Shown: in pieces, positions 46,086 to 55,164 of the stretch
Numbering within the stretch: the first letter of the stretch is position 1
Layout of the letters: the number at the start of each line of letters is the position of its first letter
From: Streptomyces plumbidurans
Lineage (GTDB): Bacteria; Actinomycetota; Actinomycetes; Streptomycetales; Streptomycetaceae
Assembly (NCBI RefSeq): GCF_019857225.1
Contig: NZ_JAFJSY010000002.1
Span: 1 to 64,000 of the forward strand
Length of the DNA: 64,000 nt
Direction of reading: 5' to 3'
The notes under the pieces: model-generated
Told to the model about the DNA's origin: nothing
Seen by the model: only the letters and a program-made list of their open reading frames with translations
Database searches by the model: none
Translations under genes and position numbers: made by a program

Positions 46086-46385
46086 TCAGGAAGCCGGCGG
46101 AGGCGAGTCCGGGGGCGTCGCGGTCGTGCCGCCGCCCGTCCCCGGGTCGCCCGGGTCGCCCGGGGCCCCCGGGTCGTCCTTGTGCGCGAGTCTGTCCATG
46201 GCGCCCTTGGCCTTGCCGGTCCCGGTCTGGATCTGGTCGCTGTACTTGCCCTTGGTCTTCTCGTCGACGACCTGCGCGGCCCGGTCGAGGCCGTGGGCGA
46301 TCTTGTCCCCGTGCTGCTGCGCGAGGCCGGACACCTTGTCCTTGGCCGGGGAGAGCTTGGCCTTCATATTGTCCAGGAGACCCAT
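46086..46385 (-). CDS. MT0933-like antitoxin family protein
   Basis: A 99-residue hydrophilic protein. The first 65 residues (MGLLDNMKAKLSPAKDKVSG, HGDKIAHGLDRAAQVVDEKT, KGKYSDQIQTGTGKAKGAMD) match the Rv0909/MT0933-type antitoxin family, which also resembles CsbD-like stress proteins. The tail is Pro/Gly/Asp-rich. GGAAGG precedes the ATG. No toxin gene of the expected SRPBCC type is next to it, so an orphan, non-toxin-related role is likely; streptomycetes carry several such genes. Confidence 0.78.
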   Translation of the reverse strand: MGLLDNMKAKLSPAKDKVSGLAQQHGDKIAHGLDRAAQVVDEKTKGKYSDQIQTGTGKAKGAMDRLAHKDDPGAPGDPGDPGTGGGTTATPPDSPPPAS

Positions 46386-46423
46386 GGTCCACCTTCCGTC
46401 GTCACCGGGCTCGCGCGGAGCGG

Positions 46424-46762
46424 TTACGTGCGGGCGTCCTCGCCGGCCTCGCTGTCGGCCGCCGCCTCCGCGGACTGCTGCTTGGGAATCTCGACGCCCT
46501 CACCGGACGCGTCACGGGAAGCGTCCTCGACGGCCCCCGCCTCGTCCGCCGCGCGCTCGCTTCCGCCCTCGGCCTCAGCATCGGCCTTGGCATCGGTGCC
46601 GGTGACGGCCTCGGCGGCCCCGGATCCCTTCGCCTCTGCCGCCTCCTCGGCCGCAGGCTCGGCCGCCGTGGACCCGGCCGACGGTGTGCCGGCCTGTGCC
46701 CCGGCGGTTGACGCCTCCTCCGCAGTCTTCGACCTCCGGAGAAGTCGTGCGAAAACGCCCAT
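46424..46762 (-). CDS. Acidic low-complexity hypothetical protein
   Basis: A 112-residue protein that starts MGVFARLLRRSKTAEEASTA and then consists almost only of Ala, Glu, Gly, Ser, Asp and Thr. The short basic, partly hydrophobic start (FARLLRRSK) could bind membranes or nucleic acid; the rest should be disordered. GGAG lies five bases before the ATG. It is 38 bases upstream of the antitoxin gene on the same strand and divergent from miaA. I do not recognise a family. Confidence 0.6.
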   Translation of the reverse strand: MGVFARLLRRSKTAEEASTAGAQAGTPSAGSTAAEPAAEEAAEAKGSGAAEAVTGTDAKADAEAEGGSERAADEAGAVEDASRDASGEGVEIPKQQSAEAAADSEAGEDART

Positions 46763-46944
46763 ATCCACTCCATACGTTACTCGTGCGGGCGAAATCCCGC
46801 GTCGTCCGGTGCGCCCGTTTGCGCCGCCCGGATCGCCGCCACTCGAAACCGGCGGCGAGAACCTCGCAACGGGCAACGACCCCGCCCCTGCCCCGTCACG
46901 TAACTCGTTCGAGGAGCGCCTCGGGGGTTTGCGAGACTGGTCCG

Positions 46945-47883
46945 GTGAGCAGCGCACCCCCCGCCCCCCGAGTCATCGCCGTCGTCGGACCCACCGCGGC
47001 CGGAAAGTCCGATCTGGGTGTTTTTCTCGCCCGGCGCCTGGGTGGGGAGGTCGTCAACGCCGACTCCATGCAGCTCTACCGGGGGATGGACATCGGCACC
47101 GCCAAACTGACGCCCGAGGAGCGCGGCGGCGTCCCGCACCACCTCCTGGACATCTGGGACGTGACGGTGACGGCGTCCGTCGCCGAGTACCAGCGCCTGG
47201 CCCGCGCCAGGATCGACGCCCTGCTCGCCGACGGCCGCTGGCCGATCCTGGTCGGCGGCTCCGGCCTGTACGTCCGCGGGGCCGTCGACAACCTCGAGTT
47301 CCCCGGCACCGACCCCGAGGTCAGGGCGCGCCTCGAGCAGGAGCTCGCGCTGCGCGGCTCCGGAGCGCTGCACGCCCGCCTGGCCGCCGCCGATCCCGGG
47401 GCGGCGCAGGCGATCCTGCCCAGCAACGGCCGCCGTATCGTCCGGGCGCTCGAGGTGATCGAGATCACCGGACAGCCCTTCACCGCCAATCTCCCCGGGC
47501 ACGACTCGGTCTACGACACCGTGCAGATCGGCGTCGACGTGGCCCGCCCCGAGCTCGACGAGCGCATCGCCCGCCGGGTGGACCGCATGTGGGACGCCGG
47601 GCTCGTGGAGGAGGTGCGCGCGCTGGAGGCGCAGGGCCTGCGCCAGGGGCGTACGGCTGCGCGCGCGCTCGGCTATCAGCAGGTGCTCGCGGCGCTCGCG
47701 GGGGAGTGCACGCTCGAGGAGGCGCGGGCCGAGACCGTGAGAGCCACCAAGCGCTTCGCGCGCCGCCAGGATTCATGGTTCAGGCGCGACCCACGGGTGC
47801 ACTGGCTCAGTGGGGCTGCGGCGGATGTCACAGAACTTCCGCAGCTCGCAATGGCCTTGGTCGAACGACCGGTTACAGCCTGA
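46945..47883 (+). CDS. miaA: tRNA dimethylallyltransferase MiaA
   Basis: A 312-residue enzyme that transfers a dimethylallyl group to adenosine 37 of tRNAs reading UNN codons; MiaB then modifies the product. P-loop GPTAAGKS is at residues 15-22. NADSMQLYRGMDIGTAKLT, LVGGSGLYVRG and GYQQVLAAL are family motifs, and the zinc-finger-like tail is short (WFRRDPRVHWL). GTG at 46945 is chosen; upstream frame (from 46684) overlaps the divergent gene. GAGACT six bases before the start may be a leaderless -10 box. dapF follows after one hypothetical gene. Confidence 0.95.
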   Translation: MSSAPPAPRVIAVVGPTAAGKSDLGVFLARRLGGEVVNADSMQLYRGMDIGTAKLTPEERGGVPHHLLDIWDVTVTASVAEYQRLARARIDALLADGRWPILVGGSGLYVRGAVDNLEFPGTDPEVRARLEQELALRGSGALHARLAAADPGAAQAILPSNGRRIVRALEVIEITGQPFTANLPGHDSVYDTVQIGVDVARPELDERIARRVDRMWDAGLVEEVRALEAQGLRQGRTAARALGYQQVLAALAGECTLEEARAETVRATKRFARRQDSWFRRDPRVHWLSGAAADVTELPQLAMALVERPVTA

Positions 47884-47984
47884 TCACGTCATGGCATCGG
47901 GACGCTCCGGCCGTCATCCCGGCCTTCGGCGCCGTGCCATCATCGAGCTTCGATCGACCAGTGGAGTCCTAGTTGGGAGGGCGC

Positions 47985-48494
47985 GTGGCGATGGAGGCCG
48001 GCCCTCGCGACACCGCACAAGGCACCGAGCCCCTCACCGTCGAAAGCGGTGATCAGGAGGAGGACGAGGACCGTCTGAGCCCCGACGGGCCCGACGACAC
48101 ACAGGGCGGCGTCACCGCCGACGGCCCGGAGCCCGACGAGATGTTCGCCGGCGGCCCCGAGGTCGAGGTGGAGCTGCGCCCGCAGCGGCGGCTGCGCATC
48201 TGGCAGCTCGCTCCCATCGTCGCCCTGGCCGCGGTCGGCTCCCTGATGTTCGCCTTCCCGCTCGCCTTCGACTTCGGCGACAGCGGCGCGGTGATCGCCA
48301 TGCTGGGACTGCTGATCTGCTCCTGTGCCGCCGGCTGGGGAATGATGGCCGCGCGCCGCGTCGGTTACACGTGGCCGGGACTGCCGCAGCGGGGCTCCGG
48401 GCGCAGACCGGACTGGCGGGTCGTGCTGGCGTACGTCGTGGTCGTCGCGGCGGTCGTGGTGCTCGCCGTGTGGCGCGTGGCCCGGCTGCGCTGA
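47985..48494 (+). CDS. Hypothetical membrane protein with acidic N-terminus
   Basis: A protein of about 169 residues. Residues 1-75 are rich in Asp, Glu, Gly and Pro; three membrane segments follow (LAPIVALAAVGSLMFAFPLA, VIAMLGLLICSCAAGWGMMA, VVLAYVVVVAAVVVLAVWRV). It is a common unassigned streptomycete gene between miaA and dapF. GGAGGG lies just before a GTG at 47985; an ATG at 47991 is an equally possible start. Function unknown. Confidence 0.75.
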   Translation: MAMEAGPRDTAQGTEPLTVESGDQEEDEDRLSPDGPDDTQGGVTADGPEPDEMFAGGPEVEVELRPQRRLRIWQLAPIVALAAVGSLMFAFPLAFDFGDSGAVIAMLGLLICSCAAGWGMMAARRVGYTWPGLPQRGSGRRPDWRVVLAYVVVVAAVVVLAVWRVARLR

Positions 48495-48528
48495 CGATCA
48501 CGCGCGCGGGGTTGTCGTACCCACACCG

Positions 48529-48534
48529 TACGAT
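48529..48534 (+). promoter_or_regulatory. -10 box of a leaderless promoter for dapF
   Basis: TACGAT lies six bases before the dapF ATG, with only CGAGGC in between. Confidence 0.5.
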
Positions 48535-48540
48535 CGAGGC

Positions 48541-49410
48541 ATGAGCACGCGGATCGCCTTCCTCAAGGGGCACGGCACGGAGAACGACTTCGTGATCGTC
48601 CCGGACCCCGAGAACGCCGTCGACCTGCCCCCGGCCGCCGTCGCCGCCCTGTGCGACCGCCGCGCGGGCATCGGCGGTGACGGTCTGCTGCACGTCGTGC
48701 GGTCCGCCGCGCATCCCGAGGCGCGGGACATGGCGGCCGAGGCCGAGTGGTTCATGGACTACCGCAACGGCGACGGCTCGGTAGCGGAGATGTGCGGCAA
48801 CGGCGTGCGCGTGTTCGCGCGCTACCTCCAGCGCGCCGGGTACGCCGGCGAGGGGGACCTCGCGATCGCCACGCGCGGTGGCGTGAAGGGCGTGCACATC
48901 GACAAGGACGGCGACATCACCGTCGGCATGGGCAGGGCGCGCCTGCCCGAGGGGGACGTCACCGTGAGCGTGGGCGAGCGCAACTGGCCCGCGCGGAACG
49001 TGAACATGGGCAATCCGCACGCGGTCGCGTTCGTCGACGACCTCGCGCACGCCGGCCATCTGTACACGCCCCCGCCGTTCAGTCCGGCCTCCGCCTACCC
49101 GGACGGTGTGAACGTCGAGTTCGTGGTCGACCGCGGCGCCCGGCACGTCGCGATGCGCGTGCACGAGCGCGGCTCCGGCGAGACCCGCTCCTGCGGCACG
49201 GGCGCGTGCGCGGTCGCCGTGGCCGCCGCCCGCCGGGACGGCGCCGACCCGGCCGTCACCGGCACCCCGGCGACGTACACCGTCGATGTGCCCGGGGGAA
49301 CGCTGGTGATCACCGAGCGGACCGACGGCGAGATCGAGATGACCGGTCCCGCGGTGATCGTCGCCGAGGGCGAGATCGACGGCGAGTGGCTGGAAAAGAT
49401 CGCCCAGTGA
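48541..49410 (+). CDS. dapF: Diaminopimelate epimerase
   Basis: A 289-residue enzyme that converts LL- to meso-diaminopimelate for lysine synthesis. Its two catalytic cysteines are visible: Cys85 in EMCGNGVRVFAR and Cys218 in RSCGTGACAVA. The start FLKGHGTENDFVIV is typical, and GNPHAVAFVDD is present. Streptomyces peptidoglycan carries the LL form, so the meso form made here feeds mainly lysine. Its position next to miaA and before hflX matches M. tuberculosis. Confidence 0.95.
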   Translation: MSTRIAFLKGHGTENDFVIVPDPENAVDLPPAAVAALCDRRAGIGGDGLLHVVRSAAHPEARDMAAEAEWFMDYRNGDGSVAEMCGNGVRVFARYLQRAGYAGEGDLAIATRGGVKGVHIDKDGDITVGMGRARLPEGDVTVSVGERNWPARNVNMGNPHAVAFVDDLAHAGHLYTPPPFSPASAYPDGVNVEFVVDRGARHVAMRVHERGSGETRSCGTGACAVAVAAARRDGADPAVTGTPATYTVDVPGGTLVITERTDGEIEMTGPAVIVAEGEIDGEWLEKIAQ

Positions 49411-49708
49411 GTGGGACGGCGGCTTGGGATCGCAGGCGTGTGCATCGGAAGGTGCACGCGTCAACTACCGGTGCGACGACCGGGCGTTCGAAACCATGGC
49501 CGTCCGCCTTTCGCATGGCGCGAAATCGTAAACCTACAGACCTTCGCTCGAATGAGTGATCCGTTTCACGCTCGGCGAGAGGCGGTCGGTCGCACGTGAT
49601 GGGCTCGGTAGCATCAAGCACCGGCCCGGGCGGGGGACCGTTGCCATCCCCTGAGCCGTGTCCGTCCTGGGGCACCCCGTCCGCCGGTCGATGCAGCCGG
49701 AGGTGCCC
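49411..49708. other. Intergenic region between dapF and rshA
   Basis: No gene is visible in these 298 bases. A hairpin GCGTGTGCA...TGCACGCG near 49434-49458 could end the dapF transcript. The rshA promoter is probably in the rest; I could not place it with confidence. Confidence 0.4.
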
Positions 49709-51838
49709 ATGAGTGCGGAGGCGACCAACCCCGCGACCCCAGGTCCGGTAGCAGGCTCGGCCGCGCGCTGGCGAGCGCGCATCGATCTGCGCCGCCTCGG
49801 CCGTGCCGCGCTGCTCGGCCCCACCGCCCGAGACCGGCTGCCCAGCGCCATCAGTCATGTCGTCGACGCCCATCGCGCCCACTACCCGGGCGCCGACCTC
49901 GAACCGCTGCGCCGCGCCTATGTGCTGGCCGAGTCCTCGCACCGCGGCCAGATGCGCAAGAGCGGCGAGCCGTACATTACGCACCCGCTCGCCGTGACCC
50001 TGATCCTCGCCGAACTCGGCGCCGAAACAACGACTTTGACGGCCTCTCTGCTCCACGACACCGTCGAGGACACCGATGTGACCCTCGATCAGGTCGGCGA
50101 GGAGTTCGGGGCGGAGGTCCGCTATCTCGTCGACGGCGTCACGAAGCTGGAGAAGGTCGACTACGGCGCCGCCGCCGAGCCCGAGACCTTCCGCAAGATG
50201 CTCGTCGCCACCGGCAGCGACGTCCGCGTGATGTCGATCAAACTCGCCGACCGGCTGCACAACATGCGCACCCTCGGCGTCATGCGCCCCGAGAAACAGG
50301 CGCGCATCGCCAAGGTCACCCGGGACGTCCTCATCCCGCTCGCCGAACGGCTCGGCGTCCAGGCGCTCAAGACCGAGCTGGAGGACCTCGTCTTCGCGAT
50401 CCTGCACCCCGAGGAGTACGAGTACACACGGGAGTTGATCGTCGACAACGCCTCCCGCGCCGACGACCCGCTCGCCGACATCGCCGACGAGGTGCGCGGC
50501 GTCCTTCGCGAGGCCGGCATCCAGGCCGAAGTGCTCATCCGGCCGCGGCACTTCGTCTCCGTCCACCGTGTCGCCCGCAAGCGCGGCGAACTGCGCGGCG
50601 CCGACTTCGGCCGCCTGCTGGTACTGGTGAACGAGGACGCGGACTGCTACGGCGTCCTCGGAGAACTGCACACCTGCATGACCCCCGTGGTCTCGGAGTT
50701 CAAGGACTTCATCGCCGTCCCCAAGTTCAACCTGTACCAGTCGCTGCACACCGCGGTCGCGCGGGCGGACGGCCAGGTCGCCGAGGTCCTCATCCGCACG
50801 TACCAGATGCACAAGGTCGCGGAGGCCGGGGTCATCGCACTGGGCAACCCGTACGCCCCGGCGCCCGACGATCCGACCGACGGCGAGCGGGTCGACCCCA
50901 CCCGCCCCGGCTGGCTCTCCCGCCTCCTCGATTGGCAGGAGGGAGCGCCCGACCCCGACACGTTCTGGTCGACCCTCCGCGAGGACCTCGCCCAGGACCG
51001 CGAGATCACCGTCTTCCGGCCGGACGGCGGCACACTGGGCCTGCCCGAGGGCGCCAGCTGCGTCGACGCCGCGTACGCGCAGTACGGCGAGGACGCGCAC
51101 GCGTGCATCGGCGCCCGCGTCAACGGCCGCCTGGCGACGCTGAGTACGGTCCTGCGGGACGGCGACACGGTCCAGCTCCTGATGGGCCAGGACCCGGCCT
51201 CCGAGCCATCCAGGGAGTGGCTGGAGCACGCGCACACGCCCGCCGCCCGTATCGCCATCCAGCGCTGGCTCGCGGCCCACCCGGCCCACGACGACGCGCA
51301 GGAGAGCGAGCCGGAGCGGCTGCTGGAGATCGAGGAGGCGCCCGCGACCGCTCCCCGGCCCGTCGGCGAGGGCGCCGCCCTGCGCTCCACCACCGATGAC
51401 ATCGTCGTCGACCGGCCCGGCGCGACCGTACGCCTCGCCGGCTGTTGTACGCCCGTGCCTCCCGACGAGGTGACCGGTTTCGCCGTACGCGGCGGCGTGG
51501 TCACCGTCCACCGCGTCGAGTGCGCCGCGGTGGAGCGCATGAAGAGCGCGGGGCGCCCGGAGGTCGGCGTGCGCTGGGGGGACACCACCGAGTGCCGGGT
51601 CACCCTGCATGCCGAATCGTTCGGCCGACCGCACCTGCTGGCCGACCTCACGGAGGCCATGGCCCTCGAAGGCGCCGAGATCGTCTCCGCCACGGTCGAA
51701 CCCCCCACCCAGCAACGCGTCCGCCACACCTACACGGTCCAGCTCCCCGACGCAGCACACCTCCCCGCCCTGATGCGAGCGATGCGCAACGTACCGGGCG
51801 TGTACGACGTGAGCCGGGCGCAGACATCGGGGGCTTGA
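49709..51838 (+). CDS. rshA: RelA/SpoT homologue RshA, (p)ppGpp hydrolase/synthetase type
   Basis: A 709-residue RSH protein matching the second RSH of Streptomyces, RshA. Domain order: HD hydrolase with His116-Asp117 in LLHDTVEDTD (intact), synthetase domain (RPRHFVSVHRVARKR, DFGRLLVLVN, FIAVPKFNLYQSLHTAV), TGS domain (EITVFRPDGGTLGLPEGASC), a zinc-finger-like GCCTPVP stretch, and an ACT domain. In the synthetase domain the metal-binding Asp299 and Glu359 (AEVLIRT) are kept, but the usual Phe/Arg of the D-x4-R motif is replaced by Leu (DFGRLL). This suggests hydrolase as the main activity, but it is not proof. CCGGAGG precedes the ATG; a GTG at 49658 lies upstream. Confidence 0.92.
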   Translation: MSAEATNPATPGPVAGSAARWRARIDLRRLGRAALLGPTARDRLPSAISHVVDAHRAHYPGADLEPLRRAYVLAESSHRGQMRKSGEPYITHPLAVTLILAELGAETTTLTASLLHDTVEDTDVTLDQVGEEFGAEVRYLVDGVTKLEKVDYGAAAEPETFRKMLVATGSDVRVMSIKLADRLHNMRTLGVMRPEKQARIAKVTRDVLIPLAERLGVQALKTELEDLVFAILHPEEYEYTRELIVDNASRADDPLADIADEVRGVLREAGIQAEVLIRPRHFVSVHRVARKRGELRGADFGRLLVLVNEDADCYGVLGELHTCMTPVVSEFKDFIAVPKFNLYQSLHTAVARADGQVAEVLIRTYQMHKVAEAGVIALGNPYAPAPDDPTDGERVDPTRPGWLSRLLDWQEGAPDPDTFWSTLREDLAQDREITVFRPDGGTLGLPEGASCVDAAYAQYGEDAHACIGARVNGRLATLSTVLRDGDTVQLLMGQDPASEPSREWLEHAHTPAARIAIQRWLAAHPAHDDAQESEPERLLEIEEAPATAPRPVGEGAALRSTTDDIVVDRPGATVRLAGCCTPVPPDEVTGFAVRGGVVTVHRVECAAVERMKSAGRPEVGVRWGDTTECRVTLHAESFGRPHLLADLTEAMALEGAEIVSATVEPPTQQRVRHTYTVQLPDAAHLPALMRAMRNVPGVYDVSRAQTSGA

Positions 51839-51920
51839 CGCCGGGGGCGGGAGAACCCATTCGAGTGGGCCGATCGCGAGTCGGCGCCGTTCGGGGCGTG
51901 TGCGCTGATAGCGGTGATCC

Positions 51921-53513
51921 ATGCTGCTCACCCCTCGCTCCCAGACCACAGGAACGGGCGCCCACGGTCCCCGGCCCGGCAACCCGTCCCGGTTCCGTCG
52001 TAGGCCACCGCGATCGCGCCGCCTGAAGGCGACCGCGCTGCTCGCCTCCGCCGTCTCCGTCTGCCTCCTCGCCGCCGGCGCGCCCGCCACCCCCGCGGGC
52101 ATCGGTGACCGCCTCTTCCCGGACCTCGGCAACCCCGGCTACGACGTGCAGTCGTACGACCTCTCGTTCAGGTATGCCGGCAGCAACAGCAAGCCGCTCC
52201 AGGCCGTCACCACCATCAGCGCGCGGACCACCGAGAGCCTGGACCACCTCAACCTCGACTTCGCTCACGGCAAGGTCGAGTCGGTGACGGTCGACGGCCG
52301 GCCGGCCACGTTCGCCGGTGCGGGCGAGGACCTCGTCGTCACGCCCGCCACACCGCTGCCCGCGGGCAGCTGGACGCGGATCACCGTGCGGCACACCAGC
52401 GACCCCGTACCCGCGAAGGGCCAGGACGGCGGCTGGGTGCAGACTTCCGACGGGCTGGCGATGGCCAACCAGGCCGACGCCGGGCACCTGGTGTTCCCGT
52501 GCAACGACCACCCCTCCGACAAGGCGATGTTCAAGATCAGGATCACCGCCCCCAACGGCTACACGGCCGTGGCCAACGGAGTACAGACCGACCGGGAGCG
52601 GTCCGCCAGGGCGACCACGTGGACGTACCGCACCCGGCACCCCATGGCCACCGAACTCGCCCAGGTGTCCATCGGCCGCTCCAGCGTGCTGCACCGCACC
52701 GGACCGCACGGCCTGCCCGTACGCGACGTCGTACGCACCCAGGACCGCAAGGCACTCGAACCGTGGCTCGCCAAGACCCCCGACCAGATCGCCTGGATGG
52801 AGAGCAAGGTCGGCCGCTACCCCTTCGAGACGTACGGCCTGCTCATGGCGGACGCCTCCACCGGCTTCGAACTCGAGACGCAGACACTCTCTCTCTTCGA
52901 GAGAGAGCTTTTCACCGGCAACACCTACCCCGACTGGTACGTCGAGTCGATCATGGTCCATGAGCTGTCCCACCAGTGGTTCGGCGACAGCGTCAGCCCC
53001 CGCACCTGGTCCGACCTGTGGCTCAACGAAGGGCACGCCACCTGGTACGAGGCCCTGTACGCGCAGGAGAAGGCCGGCAAGTCCATGGACAAGCGCATGA
53101 AGGCCGCGTACGCCGCCTCCGACGGCTGGCGCGCGGACGGCGGCCCGCCGGCCGCACCCAAGGGGCCCCGGCCCGGCCAGAAGATCAGCATCTTCCGGCC
53201 GAACGTCTACGACGGCGCCGCGCTCGCGCTCTACGCCCTGCGCCAGGAGATCGGCCGGCCGGCCTTCGAGAAGCTGGAGCGGAGGTGGGTGAGCCTGCAC
53301 CGCGACGGGACGGCCTCGACCGCCGACTACGAGCGGCTCGCCTCCCAGATCTCCGGGCGCGACCTGAGCGGCTTCTTCAAGGCATGGCTGTACGGCGAGA
53401 AGACCCCTCCGATGCCCGGTCACCCGGACTGGAAGTCGGACGCACCGGACGCCAAGAACCCGAAGGCCGCCAAGGCGCCCAAGGCCTCCAGCACCGCCAA
53501 GGCCGCGAAATAA
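51921..53513 (+). CDS. Secreted M1-family zinc metallopeptidase
   Basis: A 530-residue aminopeptidase-like protein. A signal peptide is likely: Arg-rich start (SRFRRRPPRSRRLK), hydrophobic core (ATALLASAVSVCLLAAG), then AGAPATPAG. The metal site HELSHQW (His347, Glu348, His351) plus NEG with Glu370 is the M1 signature. The GAMEN motif that binds the substrate N-terminus is not recognisable (the corresponding region is LLMADASTGFELETQTL), so exopeptidase specificity may differ. The C-terminus ends in a Lys/Ala/Pro repeat (KAAKAPKASSTAKAAK). A TTC-loop hairpin of alternating CT/GA lies inside the gene at 52887-52907. Confidence 0.9.
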   Translation: MLLTPRSQTTGTGAHGPRPGNPSRFRRRPPRSRRLKATALLASAVSVCLLAAGAPATPAGIGDRLFPDLGNPGYDVQSYDLSFRYAGSNSKPLQAVTTISARTTESLDHLNLDFAHGKVESVTVDGRPATFAGAGEDLVVTPATPLPAGSWTRITVRHTSDPVPAKGQDGGWVQTSDGLAMANQADAGHLVFPCNDHPSDKAMFKIRITAPNGYTAVANGVQTDRERSARATTWTYRTRHPMATELAQVSIGRSSVLHRTGPHGLPVRDVVRTQDRKALEPWLAKTPDQIAWMESKVGRYPFETYGLLMADASTGFELETQTLSLFERELFTGNTYPDWYVESIMVHELSHQWFGDSVSPRTWSDLWLNEGHATWYEALYAQEKAGKSMDKRMKAAYAASDGWRADGGPPAAPKGPRPGQKISIFRPNVYDGAALALYALRQEIGRPAFEKLERRWVSLHRDGTASTADYERLASQISGRDLSGFFKAWLYGEKTPPMPGHPDWKSDAPDAKNPKAAKAPKASSTAKAAK

Positions 53514-53636
53514 GGCGATGACGAGACGGGCCGTGCCGTGCGACCATCTTCCAGTCCGTGACTCGGGTCCCGGGAATCTCCCGGGGTACTCGTACGTTGT
53601 GAGTATCGAGTCACTTCCCATCGACGTAAGGATCCA

Positions 53637-55130
53637 ATGACCTCCTCTTCATCCCCTTCCCAGGACACTGAGCGCTTCGCGCAGAACTACGCCGAAGGTC
53701 TTCGGGCCGATGCCCTGATGGAAGAGGACGTCGCCTGGAGCCACGAGATCGACGGAGATCGGGACGGCGACCAGTTCGACCGCTCGGACCGCGCGGCCCT
53801 GCGCCGCGTGGTGGGCCTTTCCACAGAGCTCGAGGACGTCACCGAGGTCGAGTACCGCCAGCTCCGCCTGGAGCGGGTCGTGCTCGTAGGTGTGTGGACC
53901 ACGGGTACGGTCCGGGACGCCGAGAACTCCCTCGCGGAGCTCGCCGCCCTCGCGGAGACCGCGGGCGCGCTCGTGCTCGACGGCGTGATCCAGCGCCGCG
54001 ACAAGCCGGACGCCGCCACGTACATCGGTTCCGGCAAGGCCACCGAACTGCGCGACATGGTGCTCGAAACGGGCGCGGACACCGTCATCTGCGACGGCGA
54101 GCTCAGCCCGGGGCAGCTCATCCACCTGGAAGACGTCGTCAAGGTCAAGGTCATCGACCGTACGGCCCTGATCCTCGACATCTTCGCCCAGCACGCCAAG
54201 TCCCGAGAGGGCAAGGCGCAGGTCGCTCTCGCGCAGATGCAGTACATGCTGCCGAGGCTGCGAGGCTGGGGTCAGTCGCTGTCCCGTCAGATGGGCGGCG
54301 GCAAGGGCGGCGGCCTCGCCACCCGTGGTCCCGGTGAGACCAAGATCGAGACGGACCGGCGACGGATCCGCGAGAAGATGGCGAAGATGCGCCGGGAGAT
54401 CGCGGACATGAAGACGGGCCGCGAGATCAAGCGCCAGGAGCGCAAGCGCCACAAGGTGCCCTCGGTGGCCATCGCGGGTTACACCAACGCCGGCAAGTCC
54501 TCGCTGCTCAACCGCCTGACGGGTGCGGGCGTCCTGGTCGAGAACGCACTGTTCGCGACCCTGGACCCGACCGTCCGCCGCGCGGAGACGCCCAGCGGCC
54601 GTCTGTACACGCTGGCGGACACGGTCGGTTTTGTCCGGCATCTGCCGCACCACCTGGTCGAGGCGTTCCGCTCCACCATGGAGGAGGTCGGCGAGTCCGA
54701 CCTGATCCTGCACGTGGTGGACGGCTCGCACCCCGACCCGGAGGAGCAGCTGGCCGCCGTGCGCGAGGTGATCAGGGACGTCGGCGCCACCGACGTGCCC
54801 GAGATCGTCGTGATCAACAAGGCGGACGCGGCCGACCCGTTGACCCTTCAGCGGCTCCTGCGGATCGAGAAGCGCGCCATCGCCGTCTCGGCCCGCACCG
54901 GCCGCGGCATCACCGAACTGCTGGCCCTCATCGACAACGAACTGCCCAGGCCGTCCGTCGAGATCGAGGTGCTGGTGCCGTACACCCACGGCAAGCTGGT
55001 GGCCCGCGCCCACGACGAGGGCGAGGTGATCTCCGAGGAGCACACCCCGGAGGGCACCCTGCTCAAGGTGCGGGTGCACGAGGAACTCGCGGCGGAACTC
55101 CAGCCGTACGCACCCGCTCCGGCCCTCTGA
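53637..55130 (+). CDS. hflX: GTPase HflX
   Basis: A 497-residue GTPase that splits or rescues stalled 70S ribosomes under heat or antibiotic stress. The N-terminal HflX domain (VVLVGVWTTGTVRDAENSLAE) and the Gly-rich linker MGGGKGGGLATRGPGETKIE precede the G domain: G1 GYTNAGKS (281-288), G3 DTVGFVRHLP, G4 NKADAAD. AAGGATCC precedes the ATG at close spacing. hflX after rshA and the M1 gene corresponds to the dapF-hflX neighbourhood of mycobacteria, where it lies close to lexA. A divergent-type hairpin CCCGGG-AATCT-CCCGGG lies in the 123-base upstream gap. Confidence 0.95.
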   Translation: MTSSSSPSQDTERFAQNYAEGLRADALMEEDVAWSHEIDGDRDGDQFDRSDRAALRRVVGLSTELEDVTEVEYRQLRLERVVLVGVWTTGTVRDAENSLAELAALAETAGALVLDGVIQRRDKPDAATYIGSGKATELRDMVLETGADTVICDGELSPGQLIHLEDVVKVKVIDRTALILDIFAQHAKSREGKAQVALAQMQYMLPRLRGWGQSLSRQMGGGKGGGLATRGPGETKIETDRRRIREKMAKMRREIADMKTGREIKRQERKRHKVPSVAIAGYTNAGKSSLLNRLTGAGVLVENALFATLDPTVRRAETPSGRLYTLADTVGFVRHLPHHLVEAFRSTMEEVGESDLILHVVDGSHPDPEEQLAAVREVIRDVGATDVPEIVVINKADAADPLTLQRLLRIEKRAIAVSARTGRGITELLALIDNELPRPSVEIEVLVPYTHGKLVARAHDEGEVISEEHTPEGTLLKVRVHEELAAELQPYAPAPAL

Positions 55131-55164
55131 TCCACGGCGGTCCGCTGCGAAGAACGGCGATCCG

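Noticed and set aside
49709..51838. Loss of the synthetase catalytic Asp in RshA
   Set aside because: A careful alignment with the SpoT sequence places Asp299 (in GADFGRLL) at the catalytic Asp position; only the Phe-Arg pair is changed, so the claim was reduced accordingly.
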